Source of the DNA: Chlamydiales bacterium
GTDB taxonomy: Bacteria; Chlamydiota; Chlamydiia; Chlamydiales; JAJFMA01
NCBI GenBank assembly: GCA_030679955.1
Contig: JAUXSF010000022.1
Location: forward strand, 124,001-188,000
DNA: 64,000 nt
Direction: 5' to 3'
In this document: positions 35,787 to 44,761 of the stretch, piece by piece
Layout: each line of letters opens with the position of its first letter
Position numbering within the stretch: position 1 is the first letter of the stretch
Program-made: the position numbers and the translations under genes
The notes under the pieces: model-generated
Told to the model about the DNA's origin: nothing
Seen by the model: the letters and a program-made list of their open reading frames with translations, nothing else
Databases searched by the model: none

Positions 35787-36326
35787 TTATTTCTTCGCAG
35801 CCGACTTACCAGCCTTCTTGCGTACGAACTCGCCAACATAACGAATACCTTTACCTTGATAAGGTTCAGGAGGACGTATAGAGCGAATCGTGGCAGCAAG
35901 TTGTCCGACCTGCTGCTTATTAATGCCTTCAATAAGTATGAGGGACTTCTCAACCTTAATTTGAATTCCCTCAGGAATTTCAACTTCAGTTGGGTGAGAG
36001 AATCCGAGCTGAAGATCGAGGGCTTTGCCCTTGATGTTGGCACGGTAACCAACGCCGATCAATTCAAGCTGTTTCTTGAAACCTGTGAGGGTTCCAATAA
36101 TCATATTATTGATAAGACTGTGATACAGACCTTGCCATCTGCTATGACCGCGACCGTTCTTCGCAATAGCGACGTTCACGTGTTCAGCGTCAATTGTGAT
36201 GTCAACAGTATCATCGACTTTCTGGTGCAGCTGCCCTTTTGGACCTTTTACGGTGACAATGCCGTCGACAATTTTAACTTCGACGCCTTTAGGGATTGCA
36301 ATTGGTACATTACCTTTACGAGACAT
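35787..36326 (-). CDS. rplF: 50S ribosomal protein L6
   Basis: 179 residues, two repeated L6 domains. Marks: SRKGNVPIAIPKGVEVKI, TVKGPKGQLHQ, and PEPYQGKGIRYVGEFVRKKAG near the end. L6 sits near the GTPase centre. Tight operon spacing on both sides. Confidence 0.97.
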   Translation of the reverse strand: MSRKGNVPIAIPKGVEVKIVDGIVTVKGPKGQLHQKVDDTVDITIDAEHVNVAIAKNGRGHSRWQGLYHSLINNMIIGTLTGFKKQLELIGVGYRANIKGKALDLQLGFSHPTEVEIPEGIQIKVEKSLILIEGINKQQVGQLAATIRSIRPPEPYQGKGIRYVGEFVRKKAGKSAAKK

Positions 36327-36344
36327 TCTATGTAACTCCTTACC

Positions 36345-36740
36345 TTACCACACCAAACACAGTAGTTCGCCGCCAATGCCGCGCTTACGTGCTTCGTTAC
36401 CTACCAACACTCCTTGAGAAGTGGAGACGATAGGAATCCCGAGTCCGCCGAAAAATTGCGGAATAGTCTCTGCAGTAACGTAGCGACGAAGACCGGGCTT
36501 TGACACGCGCTTCAAGCCTTGGATGACAGGATTGCGGCCAGTATATTTCAAATAAATGCGGATGACACCAACGGTGCCCTCTTTTTTGATGAGAAAATCA
36601 TCAACGAGACCTTGTTCTTTTAGGATCTCGGTTAGTCGCTCACGCATACGGCTCCAGCTAAGGTCGACGTAGCGGTGCTTAGCGGTGAGTCCATTACGGA
36701 TACGTGTGAGAAAGTCTGCAATTGGATCGCTTAAACACAT
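36345..36740 (-). CDS. rpsH: 30S ribosomal protein S8
   Basis: 131 residues. DPIADFLTRIRNGL and the C-terminal STSQGVLVGNEARKRGIGGE are clear. S8 binds central-domain 16S rRNA and in E. coli represses the spc operon. It follows rplE directly: rpsN (S14), placed between them in E. coli, is absent, matching Chlamydiae. Confidence 0.97.
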   Translation of the reverse strand: MCLSDPIADFLTRIRNGLTAKHRYVDLSWSRMRERLTEILKEQGLVDDFLIKKEGTVGVIRIYLKYTGRNPVIQGLKRVSKPGLRRYVTAETIPQFFGGLGIPIVSTSQGVLVGNEARKRGIGGELLCLVW

Positions 36741-36756
36741 GAACGTTAGCTCCTAT

Positions 36757-37317
36757 TTACGATACGGTTACGACGATGGGTCGGTTTTTAAAAGGCACAC
36801 CGAACTGTCTGAGCAGTTCGACACATTCGTCATCGGTTTTGGCGGTGGTGACGAAGGTGAGGTTCATACCTTGAGTGCGTTTGACCTCATCGAGGTTAAC
36901 TTCAGGGAAAATCTGTTGATCTTCTAGACCAACGCTATAGTTGCCACGGCCGTCGCACTTTTCGCTAAATCCACGAAAGTCACGAATGCGTGGGCAAACG
37001 ATGTTGACGAAGCGGTCGAGGAAATCCATCATACGTTCGCCGCGAAGTGTAACCTTCACGCCGATTGGTTGACCTTCACGCAGTTTAAAGTTGGATATCG
37101 CTTTGCTAGCGTATGTCAACACAGCTTTCTGACCGGACAAGGCAGTTAGTTCCTTAACGCAATCTTGGATGGCGTTTTTGTCCTTGGTCGCTTCTGCGAT
37201 TCCCATATTGATGACGATCTTCTGCAGTTTGGGAACCTGCATGGGATTGACGTATCCAAACTTCTCTTGAAGTTCGGGTTTGACCTTGTCATTATATCTT
37301 TTCTTTAGCCTGGACAT
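36757..37317 (-). CDS. rplE: 50S ribosomal protein L5
   Basis: 186 residues. [20 protein letters not shown]-like start, [20 protein letters not shown], and [19 protein letters not shown] are signatures. L5 contacts 5S rRNA and the P-site tRNA. 14 bp behind rplX. Confidence 0.97.
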   Translation of the reverse strand: MSRLKKRYNDKVKPELQEKFGYVNPMQVPKLQKIVINMGIAEATKDKNAIQDCVKELTALSGQKAVLTYASKAISNFKLREGQPIGVKVTLRGERMMDFLDRFVNIVCPRIRDFRGFSEKCDGRGNYSVGLEDQQIFPEVNLDEVKRTQGMNLTFVTTAKTDDECVELLRQFGVPFKNRPIVVTVS

Positions 37318-37330
37318 GATCTCTCTTCAC

Positions 37331-37681
37331 TTACTTAGATTTTCTAACGGCACGCACCGTCACTTCTTCTTTTCCATCTTGGTAGTAAAGGGTGCGCTGC
37401 CCTTCCCCGTCCACCTTAACTTTAAGCTTCACGGGTTTGTTATCTTTGCCCGCAATGGCTATTTTAGAGATGTGGATGGGACGCTCGATGGAGACGATAC
37501 CACCCTGCGGGTTGTCTTGTGATTTCTTCACATGTTTCTTGCACACGTTGATGCCCTGAATGATGGCGCGATCTTCGGTGCGGGAAAGGACAGTGCCGGT
37601 TTCTCCGCGGTCATTGCCAGCGGTGATAACGACTTTGTCGCCCTTTCGGATACGTTTATTTTGTAGAACCTTCTTAGTCAT
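37331..37681 (-). CDS. rplX: 50S ribosomal protein L24
   Basis: 116 residues. The KOW motif (IRKGDKVVITAGNDRGETGT) lies at 11-30, followed by GINVCKKHVKKSQDNPQGGI. L24 starts 50S assembly. Slightly longer than the E. coli protein. Confidence 0.97.
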   Translation of the reverse strand: MTKKVLQNKRIRKGDKVVITAGNDRGETGTVLSRTEDRAIIQGINVCKKHVKKSQDNPQGGIVSIERPIHISKIAIAGKDNKPVKLKVKVDGEGQRTLYYQDGKEEVTVRAVRKSK

Positions 37682-37700
37682 CGTGCTCTCTCTTTGAACT

Positions 37701-38069
37701 CTAAATTACTTCTGGTGCTAAGGAGCTGATCTTTAGGAATCCGCGGTCACGTACTTCACGTGCTATGGGTCCAAAGATACGGGTACCTTTTGGATTTCCT
37801 TTTTCGTCGATCAACACGCAGCTATTGGTGTCAAAACGCAACTTAGAGCCGTCTTTGCGCTTAATGTATCGTTTTGTACGAACGATAACGGCCCTAACGA
37901 CTTCACCCTTCTTCAGGGCGCCATTTGGATCAACGTCTCTGACTGAACAGATAATAATATCACCAACTTGGGCGTAGCGTCTTCTGGATCCGCCAAGTAC
38001 TTTAAAGCACTTAACTTTCTTAGCTCCGGAGTTGTCGGCTACTTTAAGCTTTGTTTCTTGTTGCAACAT
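37701..38069 (-). CDS. rplN: 50S ribosomal protein L14
   Basis: 122 residues. [20 protein letters not shown] and [20 protein letters not shown] are invariant stretches. L14 lies at the subunit interface and binds the silencing factor RsfS. 42 bp behind rpsQ, the usual spc boundary. Confidence 0.98.
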   Translation of the reverse strand: MLQQETKLKVADNSGAKKVKCFKVLGGSRRRYAQVGDIIICSVRDVDPNGALKKGEVVRAVIVRTKRYIKRKDGSKLRFDTNSCVLIDEKGNPKGTRIFGPIAREVRDRGFLKISSLAPEVI

Positions 38070-38111
38070 TCTGGCAATTCTCCCGCACTGAGGCGCTTAG
38101 CTATTCAACAA

Positions 38112-38366
38112 TTATTGTGCGACACCGGTGACACGCCAACGCTTGAGTTTGGACAGGGGGCGTGTTTCGACGATGGTCACTGTATCGCCAATTTTTACAT
38201 CTGGAGTTTCACAGTGAGCGTAGAACTTCTTCGCTCTTGTGACAACTTTGTCATATCTGGGGTGGCGCATCGTATGTTCAACTTTAACGACAACAGTCTT
38301 TTGCATTTTGTTCGAAACGACTGTGCCCTTTTGCTCTTTACGATTGCCGCGCTGTGTTTCTACCAT
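38112..38366 (-). CDS. rpsQ: 30S ribosomal protein S17
   Basis: 84 residues with OB fold: [53 protein letters not shown]. Primary 16S rRNA-binding protein. 11 bp behind rpmC. Confidence 0.97.
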   Translation of the reverse strand: MVETQRGNRKEQKGTVVSNKMQKTVVVKVEHTMRHPRYDKVVTRAKKFYAHCETPDVKIGDTVTIVETRPLSKLKRWRVTGVAQ

Positions 38367-38377
38367 GATAGTTTAAC

Positions 38378-38587
38378 CTATTTGTTCTTTTGCTGGCTTT
38401 TCTTTTCGTTCAACACTGTCAAAAGACGTGCTTTATCACGGCGAACCTCACGCAGGCGGTGTGGTTTATCCAGCTTCTTATTCACTTGAAACTCGTTAAT
38501 AAGATGAAAATGCTCTTTACGAAGGTCCTGGAAAGTCGCTTCAAGCTCATCAACGGTTTGATTTTGTAGTTCTTTACTTTTCAACAT
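38378..38587 (-). CDS. rpmC: 50S ribosomal protein L29
   Basis: 69 residues, two helices. SKELQNQTVDELEATFQDLR and the Arg-rich second helix (LREVRRDKARLLTVLNEKK) fit the family. L29 lies at the tunnel exit and helps to dock SRP and trigger factor. 8 bp behind rplP. Confidence 0.95.
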   Translation of the reverse strand: MLKSKELQNQTVDELEATFQDLRKEHFHLINEFQVNKKLDKPHRLREVRRDKARLLTVLNEKKSQQKNK

Positions 38588-38595
38588 TGATATAC

Positions 38596-39015
38596 CTAAA
38601 CCTGTTCTACGCGTTCTACGAAGCGTGTTTTGAGGCCGAGCTTAGCGGCGGCACGACGCAGGGCGTCTTGAGCCAGCTCACGGGGCACGTTACCTACCTC
38701 AAAGAGTACACGTCCGGGGCGCACAATAGCTACCCAATGATCAACAGCACCTTTACCTTTACCCATACGTACTTCAAGCGGTTTCTTGGAGACGGAGTGG
38801 TCAGGGAATATACGAATCCACACTTTACCACGACGTTGGAAGAAACGGTTGATAGCAATACGGCAAGCTTCGATCTGCTGCGCGGTAATTCGACCGCGGT
38901 CAAGAGCTTGAATGCCGAATTCACCAAAGTGGATAAAGTTTCCACCTTTGCTGAGGCCGGTCATCTTGCCTTTTTGTTTCTTACGAAACTTCATTTTCTT
39001 AGGCATCAAGGTCAT
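38596..39015 (-). CDS. rplP: 50S ribosomal protein L16
   Basis: 139 residues. [20 protein letters not shown] and [20 protein letters not shown] are diagnostic. L16 organises the A-site tRNA region. The frame opens with MTL at 39015; the start at MPKKMKF (39006) is the family form. Only 2 bp behind rpsC. Confidence 0.97.
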   Translation of the reverse strand: MTLMPKKMKFRKKQKGKMTGLSKGGNFIHFGEFGIQALDRGRITAQQIEACRIAINRFFQRRGKVWIRIFPDHSVSKKPLEVRMGKGKGAVDHWVAIVRPGRVLFEVGNVPRELAQDALRRAAAKLGLKTRFVERVEQV

Positions 39016-39017
39016 GT

Positions 39018-39662
39018 TTAGGTCTCCTTACGCACTAAATTTTCTTCGCCGCGATTGATCCATACCTTGATACCAATGCTGCCGTAGGTGGTTTCTGCAC
39101 GGCCGTTTGCGAAGTCGATGTCCTGACGTAGTGTATGCAGAGGCATTGAGCCATCGATATACCACTCAGAACGTGCAATTTCGGCACCGCCTAAGCGACC
39201 ACCACACTGAACTTTAATCCCTACAGCGCCTGCATCCATTGTGGACTGCATTGCTTTCTTCATTGCGCGGCGGAAAGGAATACGTCTTTCGAGCTGGCGT
39301 GCAATGCCGTCTGCAACTAGTTGTGCATCGAGGTCTGGGCGCTTAATTTCTTCAACTTCAATCCAGACTTCTTTGCCGGTGAACTTGAAGAGTTCTTTCT
39401 TGAGTGTATCGATCTCAGCGCCTTTCTTCCCGATAACAAGTCCTGGACGGGCTGTGACGATAGTTACTTCAATTTTATCTGCCATACGGCGGATTTTAAT
39501 TTTGCTAGTGCCCTGCAAATTTGTCTTCTTCATCAAGAAGGCGCGTATACGCTGGTCTTCGATGAGAAGTGTGCCGAACTCTTTTTTATTTGCGAACCAC
39601 TTGGAGCGCCAGTTTTTGTTTCTGGAGAGTCGTAGTCCGATAGGATTTACCTTCTGTCCCAT
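39018..39662 (-). CDS. rpsC: 30S ribosomal protein S3
   Basis: 214 residues. [20 protein letters not shown], the KH motif [14 protein letters not shown], and the C-terminal [15 protein letters not shown] are present. S3 forms the mRNA entry channel with S4 and S5. 13 bp behind rplV. Confidence 0.98.
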   Translation of the reverse strand: MGQKVNPIGLRLSRNKNWRSKWFANKKEFGTLLIEDQRIRAFLMKKTNLQGTSKIKIRRMADKIEVTIVTARPGLVIGKKGAEIDTLKKELFKFTGKEVWIEVEEIKRPDLDAQLVADGIARQLERRIPFRRAMKKAMQSTMDAGAVGIKVQCGGRLGGAEIARSEWYIDGSMPLHTLRQDIDFANGRAETTYGSIGIKVWINRGEENLVRKET

Positions 39663-39675
39663 TTACATGCACTCC

Positions 39676-40011
39676 TTATTCCACACCGACAACAACGGTG
39701 AGGTGGCTGGTTTTCTTTTGAATCGGATGCCTACCACCACGGTTCTTCGGTTTAATTCTTTTATGAATAGGACCTTGATCGACGCGTACTTCGACAACCA
39801 AAAGATCTTCGCGGCGCAGGTCCATGTTAGCTTCAGCGTTGGCTACAGCACTGTCTAGAGTTTTCTTGAGGAGGCGTGCTCCGCGAGAATTACCGTAGGT
39901 TAGCTGTATAGCGGCATCCTCGACGCTGCGACCACGGATGAGGCCGGCTGCCAAACGTGCTTTGCGGGGACACACCCTAATATACTTGCTGATGGCTTTA
40001 GCTCTATCCAT
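39676..40011 (-). CDS. rplV: 50S ribosomal protein L22
   Basis: 111 residues. [20 protein letters not shown] and the tunnel hairpin region ([20 protein letters not shown]) are typical. L22 lines the exit tunnel and is a target for macrolide resistance mutations. 12 bp behind rpsS. Confidence 0.97.
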   Translation of the reverse strand: MDRAKAISKYIRVCPRKARLAAGLIRGRSVEDAAIQLTYGNSRGARLLKKTLDSAVANAEANMDLRREDLLVVEVRVDQGPIHKRIKPKNRGGRHPIQKKTSHLTVVVGVE

Positions 40012-40023
40012 TGCTTATTCCTT

Positions 40024-40287
40024 TTACTTTTTAACCGGGTGTCCCTTGAAGACCCGAGTAGGTGAAAACTCGCCGAGGCGGTGTCCGACCATATTTTCGG
40101 ATACAAAGACACTGATAAACTTACGACCGTTGTGAACATCAAAGGTATGACCAACCATATCTGGAATGATCATGGAGCGGCGCGACCAAGTCTTGATCGT
40201 GTTCTTTTTGCCGTCCTTATTCATAAGGTCGACTTTTTTCTGTAGATGGTGGTCAACAAAAGGACCTTTCTTGAGAGATCTTGCCAT
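40024..40287 (-). CDS. rpsS: 30S ribosomal protein S19
   Basis: 87 residues. [39 protein letters not shown] and [15 protein letters not shown] are invariant. S19 pairs with S13 in the 30S head. 2 bp behind rplB. Confidence 0.98.
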   Translation of the reverse strand: MARSLKKGPFVDHHLQKKVDLMNKDGKKNTIKTWSRRSMIIPDMVGHTFDVHNGRKFISVFVSENMVGHRLGEFSPTRVFKGHPVKK

Positions 40288-40289
40288 AA

Positions 40290-41129
40290 TTACTTCTTCC
40301 TTCGATCCTTCACAAGATACTTGTTCTCTTTACGTCGTGTGCGCATACCCTTGGTAAACTGAGCCCATGGGGTTTGCGGGATGTTACCGCGAGTACGGCC
40401 TTCACCACCACCGTGTGGGTGGTCAACTGGGTTCATGGCTGCACCACGAACTGTTGGACGAATACCCATCCAACGTCTACGACCTGCCTTGCTCTCAACC
40501 CGTAGGTTATGAGAATGGTTAGAGACTGCACCAAAGGTGGCGCGGCAGTTTTCGTTGATGAGGCGCATTTCGCCGGACGGTAGCTTAATCGTGGCATATC
40601 CCCCACTACGCGCCATTAGCTGGGCGGAGAGGCCTGCTGAACGAACAAGTTTACCACCTCTACCTGGTTGCAATTCAATATTATGAATTGTGGAACCAAG
40701 GGGCATTGCTTTCATCTGCATGCAGCAACCGACGTCAAATGGAGGCTGATCGCTGGTCGAGACCATTGCACCTACTAGTAGCCCTGCTGGGGCTAGGATG
40801 TAACGTTTCTCGCCGTCTACATAGTGCAATAGTGCAACATATGCGGAGCGGTTTGGATCATACTCAATTGAAGCCACACGTGCTGGGACGTTTAGCTTAT
40901 CACGCTTAAAGTCAACCAGACGGATTTGCTTTTTATGGCCACCGCCGCGGTGACGGCAAGTGATACGTCCAAGGTTGTTACGTCCACCGGTACGACGTTT
41001 CGGCGCTAACAGTTGTTTGTGAGGCTTCACGGTAACGCGACGGCCTTCAACACGTGTTAGATCGACGTGTGTAGGCAGGATGAGCTGCCTAGTACCTGGT
41101 GTCATTGGTCTAAATTTTTTCATCAACAT
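40290..41129 (-). CDS. rplB: 50S ribosomal protein L2
   Basis: 279 residues. [20 protein letters not shown], the peptidyl-transferase-near loop with [15 protein letters not shown], and the basic end ([18 protein letters not shown]) are complete. L2 is needed for subunit joining and peptide-bond formation. The frame opens with MLMKKF; MKKFRP (41123) is the likelier start. Confidence 0.98.
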   Translation of the reverse strand: MLMKKFRPMTPGTRQLILPTHVDLTRVEGRRVTVKPHKQLLAPKRRTGGRNNLGRITCRHRGGGHKKQIRLVDFKRDKLNVPARVASIEYDPNRSAYVALLHYVDGEKRYILAPAGLLVGAMVSTSDQPPFDVGCCMQMKAMPLGSTIHNIELQPGRGGKLVRSAGLSAQLMARSGGYATIKLPSGEMRLINENCRATFGAVSNHSHNLRVESKAGRRRWMGIRPTVRGAAMNPVDHPHGGGEGRTRGNIPQTPWAQFTKGMRTRRKENKYLVKDRRKK

Positions 41130-41145
41130 GTGTTAGAGGCTCCTC

Positions 41146-41481
41146 TTAAACGTTGTCCAGGTTGTCGTTTTCCTCTAACGTCACGATAGCCTTTTTAAAG
41201 GCTGCGGTGCGTCCAAGGCGGCCACGTACGCGGCGTTGTTTGGACTTGACGTTGATGGTGTTCACTTTGACTACGCTGATGCCCTTATCTTTATAGATCT
41301 CTTCTAGAGCTGAGGCAATTTCTTGCTTACTGGCGCTAGTGTCGACAATAAAGACATATTTGGGTGAAGAGCAGCGTCTAACGGAAGCATTGCTTTCGTT
41401 ATTTTTCAGCTCGCGCAGCATCTGTGCCTTTTCAGTCACATGCTGATACTTCACGATTTGATAAGGATCTTTTGTTGCCAT
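41146..41481 (-). CDS. rplW: 50S ribosomal protein L23
   Basis: 111 residues. DPYQIVKYQHVTEKAQMLRE, YVFIVDTSASKQEIASALEE and VNTINVKSKQRRVRGRLGR fit L23. It is the docking site for trigger factor and SRP at the tunnel exit. 16 bp before rplB. Confidence 0.96.
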   Translation of the reverse strand: MATKDPYQIVKYQHVTEKAQMLRELKNNESNASVRRCSSPKYVFIVDTSASKQEIASALEEIYKDKGISVVKVNTINVKSKQRRVRGRLGRTAAFKKAIVTLEENDNLDNV

Positions 41482-41500
41482 GTCGTTGGTCCCTTTATCC

Positions 41501-42175
41501 TTAACTCAACCACTCGTTTATTTCTTGCAGGGCTGCCGCTGTAACGACGATATCATGTGCGATTAACAGGTCATAACCACTGGTGTTTCTGGCGAGTTGG
41601 AACTCGACACGTGGAATGTTGTTAACGCTCTTAATGAAGTTGTCGTGTTGGTGGCATGGAGTACTAATAATAGCTCCAGTGTCCCTTTTCTCATAATTAC
41701 CTTCGCCCAAAATCAATGTTCTTCCGACTAGGCCAGCGGCTTGTAGGAAAGTTGCAATTGACTTGGTCTTAGGGGCTGATAGCTTTGTATCTTCGAGAAC
41801 AATAACGCGATTATCGCGTAGTTTCTCGGCTAGTAGAGCTCTGATAGCAGCTCGGCGCTCTTTTTTATTGAGTCTAATATGCTGATCGAACTTAGGACGT
41901 GGGCCGTGAGCGCGACCACCACCACGGTGGTGAGGTGCTACTAGAGTACCTGCTCGGCCTTGACCGGTTCCTTTCTGTGCAAAGGGCTTTTTGGTCGTGT
42001 GTCGGACTTCAGCACGTGTTTTGGTGCTTGCTGACCATTGACGGGCGTTTGCACGCAAGGCAATGATGTAGTCTTTTATCATCTGACCATTGGCTTCTGC
42101 CTCGACCAACTCTTTGTTGATTTCGACGGTGCCAAGCTCTTTACCGGATAGATTGAATTTTTTTACTGTTGCCAC
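41501..42175 (-). CDS. rplD: 50S ribosomal protein L4
   Basis: 224 residues. The tunnel loop (RHTTKKPFAQKGTGQGRAG, then HHRGGGRAHGP) is clear. In E. coli L4 also represses the S10 operon through the mRNA leader; here rpsJ is absent and that control is not evident. Its start overlaps the rplC end by 13 bp. Confidence 0.97.
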   Translation of the reverse strand: MATVKKFNLSGKELGTVEINKELVEAEANGQMIKDYIIALRANARQWSASTKTRAEVRHTTKKPFAQKGTGQGRAGTLVAPHHRGGGRAHGPRPKFDQHIRLNKKERRAAIRALLAEKLRDNRVIVLEDTKLSAPKTKSIATFLQAAGLVGRTLILGEGNYEKRDTGAIISTPCHQHDNFIKSVNNIPRVEFQLARNTSGYDLLIAHDIVVTAAALQEINEWLS

Positions 42176-42855
42176 AGCTTAACTCCACTAGTGCGCTTGG
42201 TTGTTGTGTGCTTAATCGCTGGAGAAATGAAAACGAGATCACCAGGAGAGCCAGGGATAGCACCTTTAACCAAGATAAGGTTTTCGTCTTTGACGATCTT
42301 GATGACTTGTAGGCCTTGTACGGTTACTTGTTCGGAGCCCATATGACTAGGACGAGGGCCACCTGGGAAGCAACGACCAGGAGTAGTACGCATACCGGTG
42401 GAACCTGCGTGGCGGTGAAAGCCAGAACCGTGTGAAGCAGGTCCGCCAGCGAAGTTGTATTTCTTCATGGTACCTTGGAAGCCCTTACCTTTGGAAACGC
42501 CTGTCACATCGACATAGGCAATTTCTTCAAAAGCGTCGACGCCGATTTCTTGACCAATCGTGTACTGGTCAGTTTTTTCGACGCGTGTTTCAGCAAGGTG
42601 CTTACGAGGCTCGATGTTGTTTTTCGCGAAGTGTCCGCGTTGAGGTTTCGGCGTGCGAGCCTCTTGGCGACGTGGGTCCTTTGCCTTGACTTTCTGGAAG
42701 CCAATCTGCACTGCATTGTAACCGTCTGTTTCAGTTGTCTTGACTTGCGTCACGACGTTCGGTTCCGCTTCGATAAGCGTACAAACGATTACTGCACCTG
42801 TGTCGTCAAAAAGCTGGATCATTCCACGCTTTTTTCCCATTAACTTTAGCGCCAT
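42163..42855 (-). CDS. rplC: 50S ribosomal protein L3
   Basis: 230 residues from ATG 42855 (MALKLMGKKRGMIQLF), preceded by GTAAGGAA; an upstream in-frame start at 42933 would add 26 unrelated residues. HGSGFHRHAGSTGMRTTPGR is the rRNA-binding centre. L3 starts 50S assembly. First gene of the cluster: rpsJ is not here, as in Chlamydia. Confidence 0.97.
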   Translation of the reverse strand: MALKLMGKKRGMIQLFDDTGAVIVCTLIEAEPNVVTQVKTTETDGYNAVQIGFQKVKAKDPRRQEARTPKPQRGHFAKNNIEPRKHLAETRVEKTDQYTIGQEIGVDAFEEIAYVDVTGVSKGKGFQGTMKKYNFAGGPASHGSGFHRHAGSTGMRTTPGRCFPGGPRPSHMGSEQVTVQGLQVIKIVKDENLILVKGAIPGSPGDLVFISPAIKHTTTKRTSGVKLWQQ

Positions 42856-43269
42856 ATGTGTATTCCTTACATACAACTTGTTTGTTGCTTTCACATGCAC
42901 AGGATAAATACAGGGGGAGGTTTTCCCCTCCACCCTCCACCATTTAGGTAAAGGTTGTGTATTCGGCCGGTCACTTGGGCATTTCTGGATATGAAATACA
43001 CCCGTAGAAAGCTAAACAGAGAGACTAACAAAGGGAGCGATTTTTCCACAATAGAAATCTTGCCCTAATCTTTACAGGGGTCCTATTAGAGGATGAAGTA
43101 GGGTTCAAAGATGGGTTTTGGGGGCTTAATTCAAATTTTCTGTATGACGTGTTAGAGCGAGTTGAATTTGGATTAATCCATGGTCCTTTTTGAGGGGAAA
43201 TGGACGATATGGACGATATGGACCTTAGGGACCTTATGGACAAGGTAGCATTGTTTATGATGGTAGTAG
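42856..43269. other. 414-bp upstream region of the ribosomal operon
   Basis: It must contain the promoter for rplC and the leader. A GC-rich tract (GGGGGAGG and CCCCTCC at about 42910-42940) may fold in the leader. No convincing -35/-10 pair was found by eye. The 9-nt array at 43201-43245 lies in its distal part. Confidence 0.45.
43201..43245. repeat. 9-nt periodic array upstream of rplC
   Basis: Five units in tandem with exact 9-nt period: tggacgata, tggacgata, tggacctta, gggacctta, tggacaagg. The GGAC core is shared with the arrays at 6.07, 6.70 and 15.3 kb. Confidence 0.8.
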
Positions 43270-43617
43270 TTACGATTTAGAGCGTTTGGGTGGCTTGGTG
43301 GAGATTTCTTTGATGGTAAGATGGCGACCATTTCGTAGGCGCGCTTGGGGGTTAATCCCCTTCAGGTTTGCGTTTGGAAAGGGTTGTGCGAGTTCTAGCA
43401 GGTCGGCGATTTTGGAGTTTGATGGTAGGTCGTACTCCCCTGGCTGAGAGACTGCGCCTTGAATGGATACCGAAATGCTCTGTTTGGTTTGTGTTTCGTT
43501 GGTGAAGTCGGGAATGGGTGGTTCATTATCCCAAAAGGCGATGAATATTACCAGCATGACGAGAAGAAGTATGCTGGCGACGGATATCCATTCGTGTGTT
43601 GCTAGTTTTGTGGGCAT
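43270..43617 (-). CDS. single-pass membrane protein with SLBB/ComEA-like domain
   Basis: 115 residues from ATG 43617 (MPTKLATHEW); the longer frame would overlap the next gene. One membrane helix (ISVASILLLVMLVIFIAFW) is followed by a periplasmic SLBB-type domain: SVSIQGAVSQPGEYDLPSNS, then ADLLELAQ and INPQARLRNGRHLTI. SLBB domains bind ligands or glycans in polysaccharide export and ComEA proteins. Function unknown. It lies between the Cap1-like cluster and rplC. Confidence 0.65.
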   Translation of the reverse strand: MPTKLATHEWISVASILLLVMLVIFIAFWDNEPPIPDFTNETQTKQSISVSIQGAVSQPGEYDLPSNSKIADLLELAQPFPNANLKGINPQARLRNGRHLTIKEISTKPPKRSKS

Positions 43618-43632
43618 AGGTGGCTTTGATAG

Positions 43633-43658
43633 GCCATCCAGAATGTTATCTGGATGGC
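43633..43658. terminator. hairpin behind the Cap1-like cluster
   Basis: 10-bp perfect stem GCCATCCAGA / TCTGGATGGC with a 6-nt loop, between the last cluster gene and the SLBB gene. No T-run on the minus strand. Confidence 0.6.
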
Positions 43659-43679
43659 TTTCTATGTGAAATGGGTCGT

Positions 43680-44501
43680 TTAAGCTACTTTCTCTTTTAC
43701 TGCAGTAATGGCTCGTTTTGCGGTATATGCAATGTCTTCTTGCCTGCATTTTTCAGATAGGTTTAGGTATAGGCAATACCCTGCTGTTCCTGCTGCAACA
43801 AAGCCTAGAACACCTGTTACAACTATACCAGAAGCTGTTGTTACAAATGTCGTTGCGGTTAGAAGGAGGATACGTACGGCTACTTCAGCAACGGTTCCTA
43901 CTAGGGCTAGATATGCACATGTAGAGATGTCGCCGCTACTTATCTTTTGTAGCGCGGTTATAGCGGAGAAGCTAAAACCTGTTGCAGATGTGACTAGAAT
44001 GAAGTTTCCTAACGAAGCTGATGCTACAAATGCTAGGGGCTGAACACCGTAAACGCTGAGGGTGCCTAGCGTATCGGCTAGTCTGCTGGAGTTAATCCAC
44101 TCAAGATAGTTTACAAAGCTGATGGTAGCTGCTGCATCACTTGCGGCAAAAAGGACGTTTGCAACTATGCTAAGATAGTCTTTTGCTTTTAGAGCACATG
44201 AAGCACCACAGCCTAGAAGGTAGTTTAGGTCCCCTACAATATCAATTGATTTAAAGCCCATGTGAGCTTCTACCAATGTGGGTGTGGTACCGCGCATAAA
44301 AACACAGGGCATGGCTATTTGTCCGCTTGAAATAGCGATCTTGACCAGTGTGTGAAGGCCTTCTGTTGATCCGACCATTTTAGAGGCGGCGCACAGATTA
44401 CGTCCAAACCATGTTTGCGATTCAACCTCTGCCTTGGCGTAACCGAGCCAGCCTTTTAATGTAGACGTGACTGCACCCGGAAATCGCTGAATGCTCTCCA
44501 T
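43680..44501 (-). CDS. Cap1 (CT529)-like putative inclusion-membrane protein 4
   Basis: 273 residues from ATG 44501 (AAAGGAGAG RBS). Shares with its neighbours: GSTEGLHTLVKIAISS (compare GTAEGIQYTSRFI in copy 3), ASDAAATISF, and TLGTLSVYGV before a long hydrophobic region. Two bilobed hydrophobic segments at about 160-195 and 205-250 fit an Inc-type membrane hairpin. No signal peptide. In Chlamydia the gene at this place is cap1, a type III-secreted inclusion-membrane protein. Homology to it is inferred from place and pattern. Confidence 0.55.
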   Translation of the reverse strand: MESIQRFPGAVTSTLKGWLGYAKAEVESQTWFGRNLCAASKMVGSTEGLHTLVKIAISSGQIAMPCVFMRGTTPTLVEAHMGFKSIDIVGDLNYLLGCGASCALKAKDYLSIVANVLFAASDAAATISFVNYLEWINSSRLADTLGTLSVYGVQPLAFVASASLGNFILVTSATGFSFSAITALQKISSGDISTCAYLALVGTVAEVAVRILLLTATTFVTTASGIVVTGVLGFVAAGTAGYCLYLNLSEKCRQEDIAYTAKRAITAVKEKVA

Positions 44502-44535
44502 GTTGAGCTCTCCTTTAATCATATTGCTTTGATGC

Positions 44536-44560
44536 GCCTCGGAAACCAAAGATCCGAGGC
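44536..44560. terminator. small hairpin upstream of copy 4
   Basis: 7-bp stem GCCTCGG / CCGAGGC with an 11-nt loop, 35 bp before the start of copy 4. May belong to its leader rather than to a terminator. Confidence 0.4.
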
Positions 44561-44670
44561 TTTGGCTATACTACGCAAAATAATGATTTGTTTGGCAGGA
44601 AAAATTTGAATGTCATTGCTATATGACGAGCCTAGTAAGATAGGAGTCCACCTCAGCGAACATGAATTCA

Positions 44671-44700
44671 ACACAAAGTCGCAGAGGCGCTAAGAAGATG
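44671..44700. repeat. 8-nt periodic dispersed repeat, copy at 44.7 kb
   Basis: Core cgcagagg cgctaaga agatg, the same element as at 54327-54351 (minus strand) and, shorter, at 21455-21471. Intergenic. Confidence 0.55.
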
Positions 44701-44728
44701 AATAATATTGTGTGGTATTGAGATAGCG

Positions 44729-44752
44729 GAGCGGTGACTTGTCTCACCGCTC
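44729..44752. terminator. hairpin behind Cap1-like copy 3
   Basis: 9-bp perfect stem GAGCGGTGA / TCACCGCTC, loop of 6 nt, 10 bp after the stop codon of copy 3. Confidence 0.65.
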
Positions 44753-44761
44753 TCGTGTAGT

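Noticed and set aside
39241-39858. 205-codon frame on the + strand inside the ribosomal cluster
   Set aside because: Lies antisense to rpsC and rplV, which are certain.
42856-42933. N-terminal extension of L3
   Set aside because: The 26 extra residues have no counterpart in the family, and a good RBS precedes ATG 42855.
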